From DASRFA01 sp035651755 (lineage in GTDB: Bacteria; Desulfobacterota; Binatia; UBA12015), in NCBI GenBank assembly GCA_035651755.1, contig DASRFA010000043.1, positions 124,001 through 188,000 on the forward strand: a stretch of DNA of 64,000 nt, given 5' to 3'. The notes under the pieces were generated by a model, which was not told the DNA's origin, ran no database searches, and saw only the letters and a list, made by a program, of their open reading frames with translations. Shown here one piece after another: positions 46,192 through 54,181 of this stretch (position 1 is its first letter; each line of letters opens with the position of its first letter). The position numbers were made by a program, and so were the translations under genes.

Positions 46192-47292
46192 ATGAATGCC
46201 GAGACCGCGCCGGATCTGACGCGCAGCACGCTGCAGCTCCTCTTCGTGGGGGTGCTGATCGCGGGAACGTTCTGGATCCTGGAGCCGTTCCTGGTGCCGC
46301 TCGCGTGGGCGGCGACGATCGCGGTCTCGACCTGGCCGGTCTTCCTGCGAGTCCTTTCCTGGTCGGGCGGGAGACGCGGGATCGCGGTGACGTTCATGAC
46401 GCTCACCCTGATGCTGGTGTTCGTCGTGCCGCTCTACCTCGCGGTCACGACCATCCTCGACAACACCGGCGTGGTCGTCGAATGGTCGCGGTCGGCCGCG
46501 ACGCTCGTCGGCCCCGAGCCGCCGTCCTGGATCGCTGGCCTTCCCTACGTCGGACCGCGGACCGCGGCGCGCTGGCGCGAGATCGCCGCCGGCGGCCCGG
46601 GCGATCTCTCCGAGCGACTCCTTCCTTACGCGAGGACGCTGGTCGCGTGGTTCGCGGGCCGGGTCGGCGGCGTCGGCCGGATGCTGCTCGACTTCCTGCT
46701 GACGGTCGTGATCGCCGCCATCCTGTACGCGAACGGCGACACCGCAGCCGGCTTCGTCGATCGCTTCGCGCGCCGCCTCGCCGGCGTGCGCGGCGCGGAG
46801 GCCGCCGTCCTCGCGGCGCAGGCGGTGCGCGCGGTCGCCCTCGGCGTGGTCGTCACGGCCCTCCTCCAGTCGTGCCTCGGCGGCGTCGGCCTCGCCGTCG
46901 CCGGGATCCGCTTCGTCGCAATCCTGACCGCGATCATGTTCATCCTCGGCATCGCGCAGATCGGGCCGCTGCCGGTGCTCGTCCCGGCGATTGCCTGGAC
47001 GTACTGGGCGAGCGGCGGCTTCTGGGGCACCGCCCTGCTCGCCTGGTCGGTGATCGTCGGCCTCATGGACAACGTCCTTCGACCCGTGCTCATCCGGCGC
47101 GGCGCGCACCTTCCCCTGCTCCTCATCTTCACGGGTGTGATCGGCGGGCTGATCGCGTTCGGCGTGATCGGGCTCTTCGTCGGTCCCGTCATCCTGGCGG
47201 TCGCCTACACCCTTCTCCTGGCGTGGATGGACGACGCCCCGCCGCCCGCTTCGATCGATGCGTCGCAGCGTCGGGCCCGCACGTCCGCATAG
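46192..47292 (+). CDS. AI-2E family transporter
   Basis: A 366-residue inner-membrane protein with about eight helices, of the AI-2E (PerM/TqsA) family. The conserved C-terminal segment is visible: the ILGIAQIGPLPVLVPAIAW helix pair, the DNVLRPVLIRRGAHLPLLLI motif and GVIGLFVGPVILAVAYTL. TqsA exports autoinducer-2, but other members are Na+/H+ antiporters, so transport of AI-2 is not implied. It follows the DUF2252 gene by 71 bases. Confidence 0.93.
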   Translation: MNAETAPDLTRSTLQLLFVGVLIAGTFWILEPFLVPLAWAATIAVSTWPVFLRVLSWSGGRRGIAVTFMTLTLMLVFVVPLYLAVTTILDNTGVVVEWSRSAATLVGPEPPSWIAGLPYVGPRTAARWREIAAGGPGDLSERLLPYARTLVAWFAGRVGGVGRMLLDFLLTVVIAAILYANGDTAAGFVDRFARRLAGVRGAEAAVLAAQAVRAVALGVVVTALLQSCLGGVGLAVAGIRFVAILTAIMFILGIAQIGPLPVLVPAIAWTYWASGGFWGTALLAWSVIVGLMDNVLRPVLIRRGAHLPLLLIFTGVIGGLIAFGVIGLFVGPVILAVAYTLLLAWMDDAPPPASIDASQRRARTSA

Positions 47293-47430
47293 CCGACACA
47301 CGCCGATCGCGACTGGGATCGGATTCGTCGACGTCGGCACGCTCGGCATCGGACGCCTCGTCCTGACCGACGATCACGGCGGCCAGATCTTCGTCGACCT
47401 CCACCGGCAGGCGCTCGGGCGATCCTGTCG

Positions 47431-47756
47431 GTGATCGTGGACGCGTTCCCGCTCATGACGGCGGCCGTGATCGCTTCGGCGGCGGCGGTGCTGACGGGGA
47501 CCGTCGCGCCGGCGAAGGCGTTCTCCGGATTCGCGAACGCCAGCGTCCTCCTCGTCATCGTCGCGTTCCTGGTCGCGCGAGGGGTCGTCAAGTCGGGGTG
47601 CTGACGCCGCAGGGCGGGAGCCAGAACGTGATCTTCGTCGGAAGCGGCTACCTGCCGCAGTCCGAGCTCTATCGCCTCGGCGCGCTCGTCACCGCGATCA
47701 GCTTTGCCGTGTTCCTCGTCGTCGGCACGCCCTGGCTGCTCCTCGTGGCGCGCTGA
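47431..47756 (+). pseudogene. SLC13/DASS-type anion permease with the middle deleted
   Basis: Two frames in succession match the ends of a divalent-anion:Na+ symporter. The first (47431 to a stop at 47604) reads ILSVIVDAFPLMTAAVIAS just upstream and into it, then APAKAFSGFANASVLLVIVAF, the family N-terminal helices. The second (47598 to the stop at 47756) reads TPQGGSQNVIFVGSGYLPQ and AVFLVVGTPWLLLVAR, the final helices. A functional protein has about 450-600 residues, so 300 or more are missing and the joint is out of frame. No function is expected. It lies 138 bases after the AI-2E gene. The bases between the two, 47293-47430, hold only a short open frame of uncertain origin. Confidence 0.75.
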
Positions 47757-47771
47757 CGGCGGGCACGTCGC

Positions 47772-48110
47772 CTAGCGGATCTGTCCGATCTCCTTCCGGC
47801 AGTCGTCCGACAGATCGGTCTGCCGGCCGCGGAGGCATTTGATCACGGCCGGGCCCGAGGGCTTCTCGCTGGGGCAGAGCCGCGCGGCGTCGGTGAGGCA
47901 GGCCGGCATGCGCTCGAAGAAAGCGAGGTGCGCCTTGCACTCGTCGGAGAGCTCCGACTGATTCGCGCGCAGGCACTTCGCCGTCGCCCCCCGCTGGTCC
48001 TTGCAGAATTTCTCGATCTCCGCCTGGCATCCCGCCCCGCGAGCGGGCTGCGCCGCGACCAGAGCCAGCAGGACCGATGCAATCGCCGTCACGAGAACTC
48101 GACCACCCAT
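47772..48110 (-). CDS. Exported cysteine-rich repeat protein (GLG1-like repeats)
   Basis: A 112-residue periplasmic protein with a signal peptide (ending ARGAG) and GGAGGG before the ATG. Two cysteine-rich repeats are seen: CQAEIEKFCKDQRGATAKCL with a following DECKAHLAFF, and CLTDAARLCPSEK with IKCLRGRQTDLSDDCRKEI. This spacing (C-x(6)FC-x(9)CL-x(8-10)C) is the cysteine-rich GLG1 repeat found in small bacterial envelope proteins. Paired disulfides are expected. The function is unknown. It converges on the SLC13 remnant. Confidence 0.85.
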   Translation of the reverse strand: MGGRVLVTAIASVLLALVAAQPARGAGCQAEIEKFCKDQRGATAKCLRANQSELSDECKAHLAFFERMPACLTDAARLCPSEKPSGPAVIKCLRGRQTDLSDDCRKEIGQIR

Positions 48111-48282
48111 GGTTCCCTCCTTCTCGAAGGAGCTGCGATGCCGGCGCAACGCATGCATCGCGCGAGCCGTCGCAGCGCCGAGTTGCGCGTTCGTATGCGG
48201 CGTCGCGGGCGCGGTCAAGGTGCGCGCCGCGGGCGGTAGCACAAACGGCCGTTTGACGCCTCGTTCGAAACCGGCTGCGGCG

Positions 48283-48311
48283 TTGGACGACGCGGCACGG
48301 TTGGGTCTATC
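48283..48311 (+). promoter_or_regulatory. Possible promoter of the small exported protein gene
   Basis: TTGGAC (48283-48288) and TCTATC (48306-48311) are 17 bases apart, 85 bases before the ATG at 48397. The match to sigma70 consensus is moderate and the spacing is optimal. Confidence 0.35.
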
Positions 48312-48396
48312 ACTGGCATCGTCCCCTGCGGCCTATACCGAGGGACCATCTCGCTCGGTGGGCGGGCGAGAGCACACCACACGGAGAGGAAGCAAC

Positions 48397-48837
48397 ATGA
48401 AGTTGTTCGGACGCGTGTTCGGTCTGATCGCCATCGCAGCGATCTTCGCGGGGACGGCCGTCGCCGAGGAGAAGAAGAAGCCCGATGCGACGATCGAATT
48501 CACCGGCGGGTCGGTGGCCGCGGGCATCGGGTTCTCGTGGGGCAGCGGGGTCGTGACGTACAAGGGCAAGACCCACAAGGTGAAGGTGGACGGCCTTTCG
48601 GTGGGCGACGTCGGCGCTGCCAAGGTCAGCCTCAAGGGCCACCTTTACAACCTCAAGAAGCTCGAGGACATCGAGGGCAACTACGCGGCCGTCGGTGCAG
48701 GTGCGACGCTCGGCGGCGGCGGCGGCGCGGTCACCATGCGCAACCAGAACGGCGTCGTGATGGACGCCGTCTCCACGACGCAGGGACTCAAGGTCGCGAT
48801 CGCGACCGGCGGAGTGAACATCAAGCTCGAAGACTGA
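48397..48837 (+). CDS. Small exported beta-rich protein of an uncharacterised family
   Basis: A 146-residue protein with a signal peptide (GLIAIAAIFAGTAVA) and a GGAGAGGAAG ribosome-binding region. The mature chain has Gly/Val-rich strands: GSVAAGIGFSWGSGVVTYKG, VDGLSVGDVGAAKVSLKG, YNLKKLEDIEGNYAAVGAG and GVVMDAVSTTQGLKVAI. Proteins of this pattern occur in many Proteobacteria without a function; there is a loose resemblance to EipA/DUF1134 envelope proteins, but that family's aromatic motif is missing. A strong hairpin directly follows the stop. Confidence 0.82.
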   Translation: MKLFGRVFGLIAIAAIFAGTAVAEEKKKPDATIEFTGGSVAAGIGFSWGSGVVTYKGKTHKVKVDGLSVGDVGAAKVSLKGHLYNLKKLEDIEGNYAAVGAGATLGGGGGAVTMRNQNGVVMDAVSTTQGLKVAIATGGVNIKLED

Positions 48838-48844
48838 GCTTCAT

Positions 48845-48885
48845 CGCCGGGTGGCGCCTCCGCGACGAGGAGGCGTCACCCGGCG
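48845..48885 (+). terminator. Strong 17-bp hairpin, probable transcription terminator
   Basis: Eight bases after the stop of the exported protein gene, the left arm 48845-48861 (CGCCGGGTGGCGCCTCC) pairs with 48869-48885 (GGAGGCGTCACCCGGCG) around a seven-base loop, with a single G-T mismatch. There is no long T run after it, as is common in high-GC genomes. The hairpin overlaps the leader of the Dcu remnant that follows. Confidence 0.7.
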
Positions 48886-48887
48886 CC

Positions 48888-49121
48888 ATGGAACGGCACC
48901 GCCCGATGCTGTGGATCCAGTTCGCCATCGTTCTCGTCTGCATCTTCCTCGGAGCGCGAGTCGGCGGCGTCGGCCTCGGGACGATGGCCGCGTTCGGCCT
49001 CGCCGTCCTGGTCTTCGCGTTCCGCGCCAAGCCGGGCGCGCTCCCGATCGACGTCATCTTCATCATCGTCGCCGTCATCTCCGCCGCGGCCGCGATGCAG
49101 GCGGCAGGGTCGTGGCCGTGA
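48888..49121 (+). pseudogene. N-terminal remnant of a Dcu-type C4-dicarboxylate transporter
   Basis: 77 codons match the start of DcuA/DcuB: MLWIQFAIVLVCIFLGAR, a GGVGLGTMAAFGLAVLVFAF helix and the third segment with PIDVIFIIVAVISAAAAMQA. DcuB continues with an ASGGLD motif and 350 more residues; here the frame stops right after AAG. The next 60 bases (49133-49195) carry another short frame, TRFIHDTVVNFNVAAMIPL, that reads like the end of an unrelated protein. The transporter is therefore truncated by a deletion. It lies just after a terminator-like hairpin and has no ribosome-binding site of note. Confidence 0.7.
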
Positions 49122-49220
49122 CGCTCGCGACCCGCTTCATCCACGACACGGTCGTCAATTTCAACGTCGCGGCGATGATCCCGCTCACGAAGTAGCGTCG
49201 CGGCGAGCGCGGGCTCGCGC

Positions 49221-50108
49221 CTACCAGGGCCGCCAGTCGGGAAAGGCCATCGTGAGGCCGAATCGGACGGTCGTCTGCGGTGCGACCGGCGCGTTCTGCC
49301 GGTACGCGAGCCATTCCCCGCTCACGAAGGCGTTGATGGGCGGCCAGTCCTCGCGCAGCATCACGTATCCGATGCCGGCGCTGAGCGGCAGCAGGGTCGC
49401 GTTGCCGCGACGCCACCCGACGGACCACGTCGAGTCCGCGGATTTCACGTAGAACCCGCGGCCGAGATAGCCGAGAAGCACGGGCTGGAAGAGAAGCGTG
49501 CTCACGGGCGGGCGGTCGGGTGCCGTGTAGGCGAAGGAGATCGGGTTCTGCACGAGACAGCCGAGCAGCACGCCAGGGATGCCCTTGTAGATGGCAGCGA
49601 AGGCGGGACCGACCTGCCACGACCCCTGCCCCGCGAGGCGATTCGTCGCGGTCGGGAACACGAACACCGGCCCGGCGCCCATCAGCAAGCCGGTCTCCCG
49701 TCCGGGCCAGGGCAGCACGCCGAGGTCGAAGAGCTGCATGTCGCCGAACGCGGTCGTCGTCTCGCTGCCTTTGCCGGTCGGTGCGGTGACGAGCGAGAAG
49801 CTCGGGCGGACGAGCTGCACGAACGGGAGCAGCGAGAACTTCGGGACGCGCGGAACGATGATGCGCGCGATCACGCGATTCGCCTGCGCCGACGTGCCGT
49901 AGTTCGACGGCGTGTAGGCGTCCTGCAGGAAAAGCTGCGGCAGGGTCGTCAGCGGATCGGAAAACTCCTCCGCGAGCCGCACGATTCGCTGCGAGGGCGT
50001 CTCCTCCTCGGCGGCGAGGGAGCGCGGCGCACCGACGAGGATCGGCGCGAGCGCCGCGATCGCGAGCAGAACCGAAGAGACGCGGGCGCGAGCGCGCATT
50101 TCCTTCAC
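49221..50108 (-). CDS. Outer-membrane beta-barrel-like exported protein
   Basis: A 295-residue exported protein (signal peptide to about residue 33, ending SLA). Amphipathic strands alternate in the mature chain, and it ends in an aromatic residue (DWRPW), as outer-membrane barrels do. The segment GLLMGAGPVFVFPTATNR, then SWQVGPAFAAIYKG, resembles bacterial proteins often labelled neuromedin-U-like or MetA-pathway-like transporters. Start: GTG at 50108 or ATG three codons later. A substrate is not predictable. Confidence 0.8.
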   Translation of the reverse strand: MKEMRARARVSSVLLAIAALAPILVGAPRSLAAEEETPSQRIVRLAEEFSDPLTTLPQLFLQDAYTPSNYGTSAQANRVIARIIVPRVPKFSLLPFVQLVRPSFSLVTAPTGKGSETTTAFGDMQLFDLGVLPWPGRETGLLMGAGPVFVFPTATNRLAGQGSWQVGPAFAAIYKGIPGVLLGCLVQNPISFAYTAPDRPPVSTLLFQPVLLGYLGRGFYVKSADSTWSVGWRRGNATLLPLSAGIGYVMLREDWPPINAFVSGEWLAYRQNAPVAPQTTVRFGLTMAFPDWRPW

Positions 50109-50179
50109 GACGTCTGGCGTTCGCCTATGGAATCGGGGAGAACACGACGGCGCTCGGACGGACGGCGGACGGCGACGAC

Positions 50180-50593
50180 ATGCGGCAACGCTCGGATGAA
50201 GAAGGCTCGAGGCGCGTCCTCGATCCCATCGAGCGCATCTCCGAGGTGCTTTTCGGATTGATCATGGTCCTGACCTTCACGGGCTCGCTCGGCATTGCGA
50301 CGGCCGGACGCCAGGAAGTGCGAACGATGTTGATCAAGGCCCTCGGCTGCAACCTCGCCTGGGGCATCATCGACGCGGTCCTCTACCTGATGGGCTGTCT
50401 CGCCGACAAGGGTCGGGACTCGATCCGTTTCGGCATCGTGACGCAGCGGACGCGCGCGTACCAGACGGATCGCGACGTCCAGCGCGGCTTGCTGGTCGGA
50501 CTCACGTACGAGAAGCTCGACGTGGCGGCGTACGTGTTCAATCCCGACGAGAGCGACCCGACGCTGGTCGTCGCGGCGACCTTTGGATTTTGA
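50180..50593 (+). pseudogene. Chimeric ORF: VIT-like membrane protein start joined to a barrel-protein end
   Basis: A 137-codon open frame made of two unlike parts. Residues 1-75 contain DPIERISEVLFGLIMVLTFTG and ALGCNLAWGIIDAVLYLMG, the first two helices of a small membrane family related to VIT/CCC1 proteins, normally around 180-240 residues. From about residue 80 the chain becomes polar beta strands, YEKLDVAAYVFNPDESDPTL, and ends VVAATFGF, a typical last strand of an outer-membrane barrel. Helical and barrel topologies cannot coexist in this way, so a deletion fusing two genes in frame is the simplest reading. The call is inference. Confidence 0.6.
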
Positions 50594-50707
50594 CACGCTC
50601 GCCGATCTCGTCACCCGGAAGGCCGCACAAGACGCGACCGCGCTCGCGATTCTGGACAAGCCCCATCGGCGATGCTTGAAGCCGGACGTCGAAGGAGCGC
50701 GCGAGCC

Positions 50708-51847
50708 ATGGACATCCGGAACAAGGTGGCGATCATCGGCACGGGCTGCTCGCGCTTCGGCGAGCGCTACGAGGCGTCGCGCGAGGACCTCATCTGCGAG
50801 GCGGCGTTCGAGGCCTACGCCGACGCCGGCGTCGAGCCCCAGCAGATCGAGGCCGCGTGGCTCGGAGTCCAGTTCTCGGGCCAGAGCGCGACGCCGCTCG
50901 GCGACGCGCTCAAGCTCTTCGACATCCCGATGACGCGCGTCGAGAACTACTGCGCCTCGGGGATGGACGCCGTCCGGAACGCCGCGATCGCGGTCGCGGC
51001 CGGCATGTACGACGTCGTCCTGGCGCTCGGCTACGAGAAGATGCGCGACGGCGGCTTCGGCCGCCCGTACAAGTCGCACCCGCTGGTCGACTTCGGCGAA
51101 GCGGCGCCCCACATCTTCGCGCTCGCGGCGCAGCGCTACTTCCGCACGTGGGGCGCGTCGAAAGAGGACCTCGCCCGCGTCGCCGTCAAGAACCACCACA
51201 ACGGGACGCTGTCTCCGAAGGCCCACATGCGGATGGAGGTGACGCCCGAGCAGGTCCTGAAGGCCCCGATGATCTACGCCCCGCTCGGCCTCTTCGACTG
51301 CTGCCCGACGACCGACGGCGCGGCCGCCGTCATCCTCTGCCGCGCGGACCTCGCGAAGAGCTTCGTCGAGTCGCCCGTCTGGGTGAAGGGGATCGGCCTC
51401 TCCGTGCAGAGCGCCGAGATCCACCACAAGCCGGGCTACGACTACCTGAGCTTCCCGGCGACGGTGAAGGCGTCGCGCCAGGCGTACGACCAGGCCGGCG
51501 TCACCGCCGACGAGATCGACTTCGCCGAGGTGCACGACTGCTTCTCGATCACCGAGATCCTGAACTACGAGGACCTCGGCTTCTCGCGCCGCGGCGAGGG
51601 CTTCCGCGACCTGAAGGACGGGAAGTTCGCGCTCGGGGGCGAGAAGCCGGTGAACCCGTCGGGCGGGCTCAAGTCGTTCGGGCACCCGATCGGCGCGACG
51701 GGCGCGCGCATGATCTACGAGTGCACGCAGCAGCTCCAGGGAAGGGCCGGCGAGCGGCAGGTGAAGAACGCGCGCCTCGGGCTCGCGCACAACCTCGGCG
51801 GACCGGCCGCGGTGTCCTGCGTCACCGTCCTCGGAAACGAGCTGTAA
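50708..51847 (+). CDS. Thiolase-family protein (SCP2/acetyl-CoA acetyltransferase-like)
   Basis: A 379-residue cytoplasmic condensing-type enzyme. The nucleophile Cys82 is in NYCASGMDAV, His276 in EVHDCFS and His326 in GHPIGATG. The HDCFS motif replaces the NEAFA of biosynthetic thiolases and marks the SCP2/nonspecific lipid-transfer thiolase group, used in breakdown of branched or steroid side chains. No partner DUF35 OB-fold gene, normally adjacent to this group, is present. It opens 114 bases after the chimeric ORF and stands alone. Confidence 0.92.
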   Translation: MDIRNKVAIIGTGCSRFGERYEASREDLICEAAFEAYADAGVEPQQIEAAWLGVQFSGQSATPLGDALKLFDIPMTRVENYCASGMDAVRNAAIAVAAGMYDVVLALGYEKMRDGGFGRPYKSHPLVDFGEAAPHIFALAAQRYFRTWGASKEDLARVAVKNHHNGTLSPKAHMRMEVTPEQVLKAPMIYAPLGLFDCCPTTDGAAAVILCRADLAKSFVESPVWVKGIGLSVQSAEIHHKPGYDYLSFPATVKASRQAYDQAGVTADEIDFAEVHDCFSITEILNYEDLGFSRRGEGFRDLKDGKFALGGEKPVNPSGGLKSFGHPIGATGARMIYECTQQLQGRAGERQVKNARLGLAHNLGGPAAVSCVTVLGNEL

Positions 51848-51870
51848 GCGCGGCGCGTCCGGAGGACCGT

Positions 51871-52332
51871 CTAACCGGGCGATGCGCCGGTCGGCGCGGG
51901 CGAAAGCTCGACCGTCGACACCAGCACGTAGCGATGGCCCGACAGGTTCCCGGTGATCTTGACGGCGGTGCCACGGCCGGCGGCCTCGATGCGCTGCAGC
52001 GTCGGAGCGTCGCAGACCAGGGTGAAGCTCGGCTTGTAGCGCGCCGCCTCGTCGAGAATGGTCGCGCCGAGGACGCCGCTTCCGAGGTTGACGATCCGGC
52101 TCACCGCGAGCGTGCGCTTCTCGCCCTTGGCGAACTGGACGATCAGGACCCGGCTACGAGGCGCCCCCGCGGGCGCCTCGTCCAGGTAGCCCTCGATTCG
52201 AATCTGGATCGGCCGACGAGCGGCCCGCGCTCCGACGAGCGCCAGCGCGGCGACCGCGATCAGGGCCGCGGCCCGGGCTCGGCGCGATCGGCCCGAGACG
52301 ACCCGAACGCCGTCTTCGACGTCGCCGGTCAA
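51871..52332 (-). CDS. Hypothetical membrane-anchored protein starting at TTG
   Basis: A 153-residue protein with one N-terminal membrane helix (residues about 18-37, AAALIAVAALALVGARA) and a small beta domain: RIEGYLDEAPAGAP, VLIVQFAKGEKRTLAVSRIV, and GTAVKITGNLSGHRYVLVSTVE. No domain is recognised. The only plausible start is a TTG that overlaps the stop of the upstream lipoprotein gene (TTGA), implying coupled translation. The final motif with VKITGNLSG looks like an OB-type strand pair. It converges on the thiolase gene. Confidence 0.65.
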   Translation of the reverse strand: MTGDVEDGVRVVSGRSRRARAAALIAVAALALVGARAARRPIQIRIEGYLDEAPAGAPRSRVLIVQFAKGEKRTLAVSRIVNLGSGVLGATILDEAARYKPSFTLVCDAPTLQRIEAAGRGTAVKITGNLSGHRYVLVSTVELSPAPTGASPG

Positions 52333-52535
52333 TTGCAGAACACTACCGGCTCCACCCGGCCGTCGGCAACTCGCATGAGCCGGTGCTCCGCCGGATCGCA
52401 CGACGCGGTGAACGATCCGACCTCGGCGAGCGGCGCCGCCTTCACGACGGTCGCAGGTTGCGACGGGCGGACGCCCGCGGGCGATCCGCACCCCAGCAGG
52501 GCGGCGAGCGACAACAGCAATGCAGATGCGCGCAT
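52329..52535 (-). CDS. Small lipoprotein, unknown function
   Basis: A 68-residue protein with the lipobox LLGC (Cys16) and GGAGGAACC right before the ATG. The mature part is 52 residues, with two further cysteines (SCDPAEH and the final VFCN) that could form a disulfide. It is the first gene of a two-gene unit: its stop overlaps the TTG start of the membrane-anchored protein gene. No family is recognised. The 276 bases upstream separate it from a divergent exported-protein gene. Confidence 0.72.
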   Translation of the reverse strand: MRASALLLSLAALLGCGSPAGVRPSQPATVVKAAPLAEVGSFTASCDPAEHRLMRVADGRVEPVVFCN

Positions 52536-52811
52536 GGTTCCTCCTTCGATTGCTCGGGCGTCGCCAGCGCACGCCGGCGACGCAAAAATCTCGGCGCCCG
52601 CGGCAGCAAGCGACGTGCCTGCACCGCGCGGGGCCCGAACGCGACATCATCGGGCGATACGGCGTCGGCGCGTGTCGCGCTTCGCTGCACGGGCGCAACG
52701 CGGAGCCACAGAATGAGTCATCCGCGCCGCGCGGCGCTCGCCGTCGCGGGCAGGAGCCCGGGCAGCATCCTTGCATGACGGGCGTCGTCCGTTCGGAAGG
52801 AGGTCCGTTTC

Positions 52812-53363
52812 ATGTCTCGCTCATTTCGCTTTCTCACGGCGCTCGTGATGGCGGCCGCAGCGCTCGCTCCGGCGCAGCCGGCGGGCGCGAATCCGGTGGT
52901 CGGGGTCGTCGCGGGTGCCGCGCTCGCCTACGCGGTCCTCGGCGCCACCGCCCAGCATCGCGACGACGCCAGCCACGGTCGGATCGAGTTCTCGCTGTCC
53001 GACATCGATCAGCACATGAGCTGGATCGAGCAGAGCTGCGACTCGGTCGAGGATCTGCGGCCGCGCGGCGACCTGTACGATCGGCTCGACGATCTCCGGG
53101 TCGCGCTCGACGCCGATCCCGCCGCGCAGGGCGCGGTGCGGAACCTCGACCGGCTGCGCGCGCTGCCGCACGGCGAGGAGGCGTACTACGTCGCGCTCAT
53201 GGAGCGGGCGTACGACTACGTCGGCTATCCGTTCCGCAACAACCGATACTACGCCGCGCGCGATCGCGTCGTCGCTGCGAATCCGTGCCACCTTCCCGCC
53301 GACGTCGCACCGGAGACGCCGACGGACGCGGTCGCGACGTCGTCGCGCCCGGGGATTGGGTGA
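52812..53363 (+). CDS. Small exported protein, unknown function
   Basis: A 183-residue exported protein with a signal peptide (RFLTALVMAAAALAPAQPAGA) and AAGGAGG upstream of the ATG. The mature chain has a short hydrophobic segment (VVGVVAGAALAYAVLG), then a helical region with SDIDQHMSWIEQSCDSVEDL and DRLDDLRVALDADPAA. A Cys pair (Cys in SCDS and in NPCHLP) may form a disulfide. The C-terminus is low-complexity. No family recognised. Confidence 0.7.
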   Translation: MSRSFRFLTALVMAAAALAPAQPAGANPVVGVVAGAALAYAVLGATAQHRDDASHGRIEFSLSDIDQHMSWIEQSCDSVEDLRPRGDLYDRLDDLRVALDADPAAQGAVRNLDRLRALPHGEEAYYVALMERAYDYVGYPFRNNRYYAARDRVVAANPCHLPADVAPETPTDAVATSSRPGIG

Positions 53364-53425
53364 GCTCTGCCGACCGGCTATCGACGAACGGGTTCACTCT
53401 CCCCCGCCACCGAAGGAGGTCGTTC

Positions 53426-54067
53426 ATGCTCACGGTTCACGGCGCGTCCGCGTCGCCGTTCGTCCGCAAGGTGCTCGTCGCACTCGAGGAGAAGGGCATC
53501 CCGTACCACAACGAGCCGGTCTTCCCGTTCGGCCCGAATCCCGAGTTCCGGAAGATCAGCCCGCTCGGAAAGATCCCGGCGATCACAGACGACGGGCGCG
53601 CGCTGAGCGACTCGTCGGTCATCTGCGCGTACCTCGAGCGCACGCACCCGGAGCCGCCGCTCTACCCGCGCGATCCCTACGAGTACGGGCGCGCGCTGTG
53701 GTTCGAGGAGTACGCCGACGCCGGCATGGTGGCGGTGATCGGCGCCAAGGTCTTCTTCCAGAAGGTCGTCGGGCCCCGCTTCCTGAACCAGCCGACCGAC
53801 GAGGCCGTCGTCGCGAAGGCGCTCGCCGAGGAGGTCCCGGTCCTCTTCGACTACCTCGAGAGCCAGCTCGACGGCGCGCGCGCGCTCGCGGGCGGGTCGT
53901 TCTCGATCGCCGACATCGCGGTCACGAGCCAGATCGTGAACTTCCGCTACGCCGGGCAGGACGTCGACGCCGCGCGCTGGCCGAAGCTGCGTGCCCTCGT
54001 CGACGCGGCCGTCGCGCGGCCGTCCTTCGCCAAGCACATCGAGCGCGACCGCGCCCTCTTCGCGTGA
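53426..54067 (+). CDS. Glutathione S-transferase family protein
   Basis: A 213-residue cytoplasmic GST. The N-terminal thioredoxin fold has the catalytic-region motif SASPFVRKV, where Ser (in place of Cys, Tyr or Ser of other classes) is the likely glutathione-activating residue. The cis-Pro and glutathione-binding motif are KIPAITDDG and LSDSSVICAYLE. The helical C-terminal domain contains GGSFSIADIAVTSQI with the capping-box Asp. GAAGGAGGT precedes the ATG. Typical role: conjugation or isomerisation of hydrophobic electrophiles. Confidence 0.93.
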   Translation: MLTVHGASASPFVRKVLVALEEKGIPYHNEPVFPFGPNPEFRKISPLGKIPAITDDGRALSDSSVICAYLERTHPEPPLYPRDPYEYGRALWFEEYADAGMVAVIGAKVFFQKVVGPRFLNQPTDEAVVAKALAEEVPVLFDYLESQLDGARALAGGSFSIADIAVTSQIVNFRYAGQDVDAARWPKLRALVDAAVARPSFAKHIERDRALFA

Positions 54068-54181
54068 GGATCGCGGCGGCGGGTGCACGCCGTAGCGACG
54101 CGCGCCCGTCCGCCGCTCGCCTTCTGGAACGGGACGGCGACCGACCTTGCCGTGGCCGCGTCGGAGGAGCATGACGGTCAC

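Noticed and set aside
54083..54181. GTG-started N-terminal extension of the VOC protein
   Set aside because: It adds 33 residues outside the VOC fold and lacks homologous pattern; the ATG at 54182 begins at the first fold strand.
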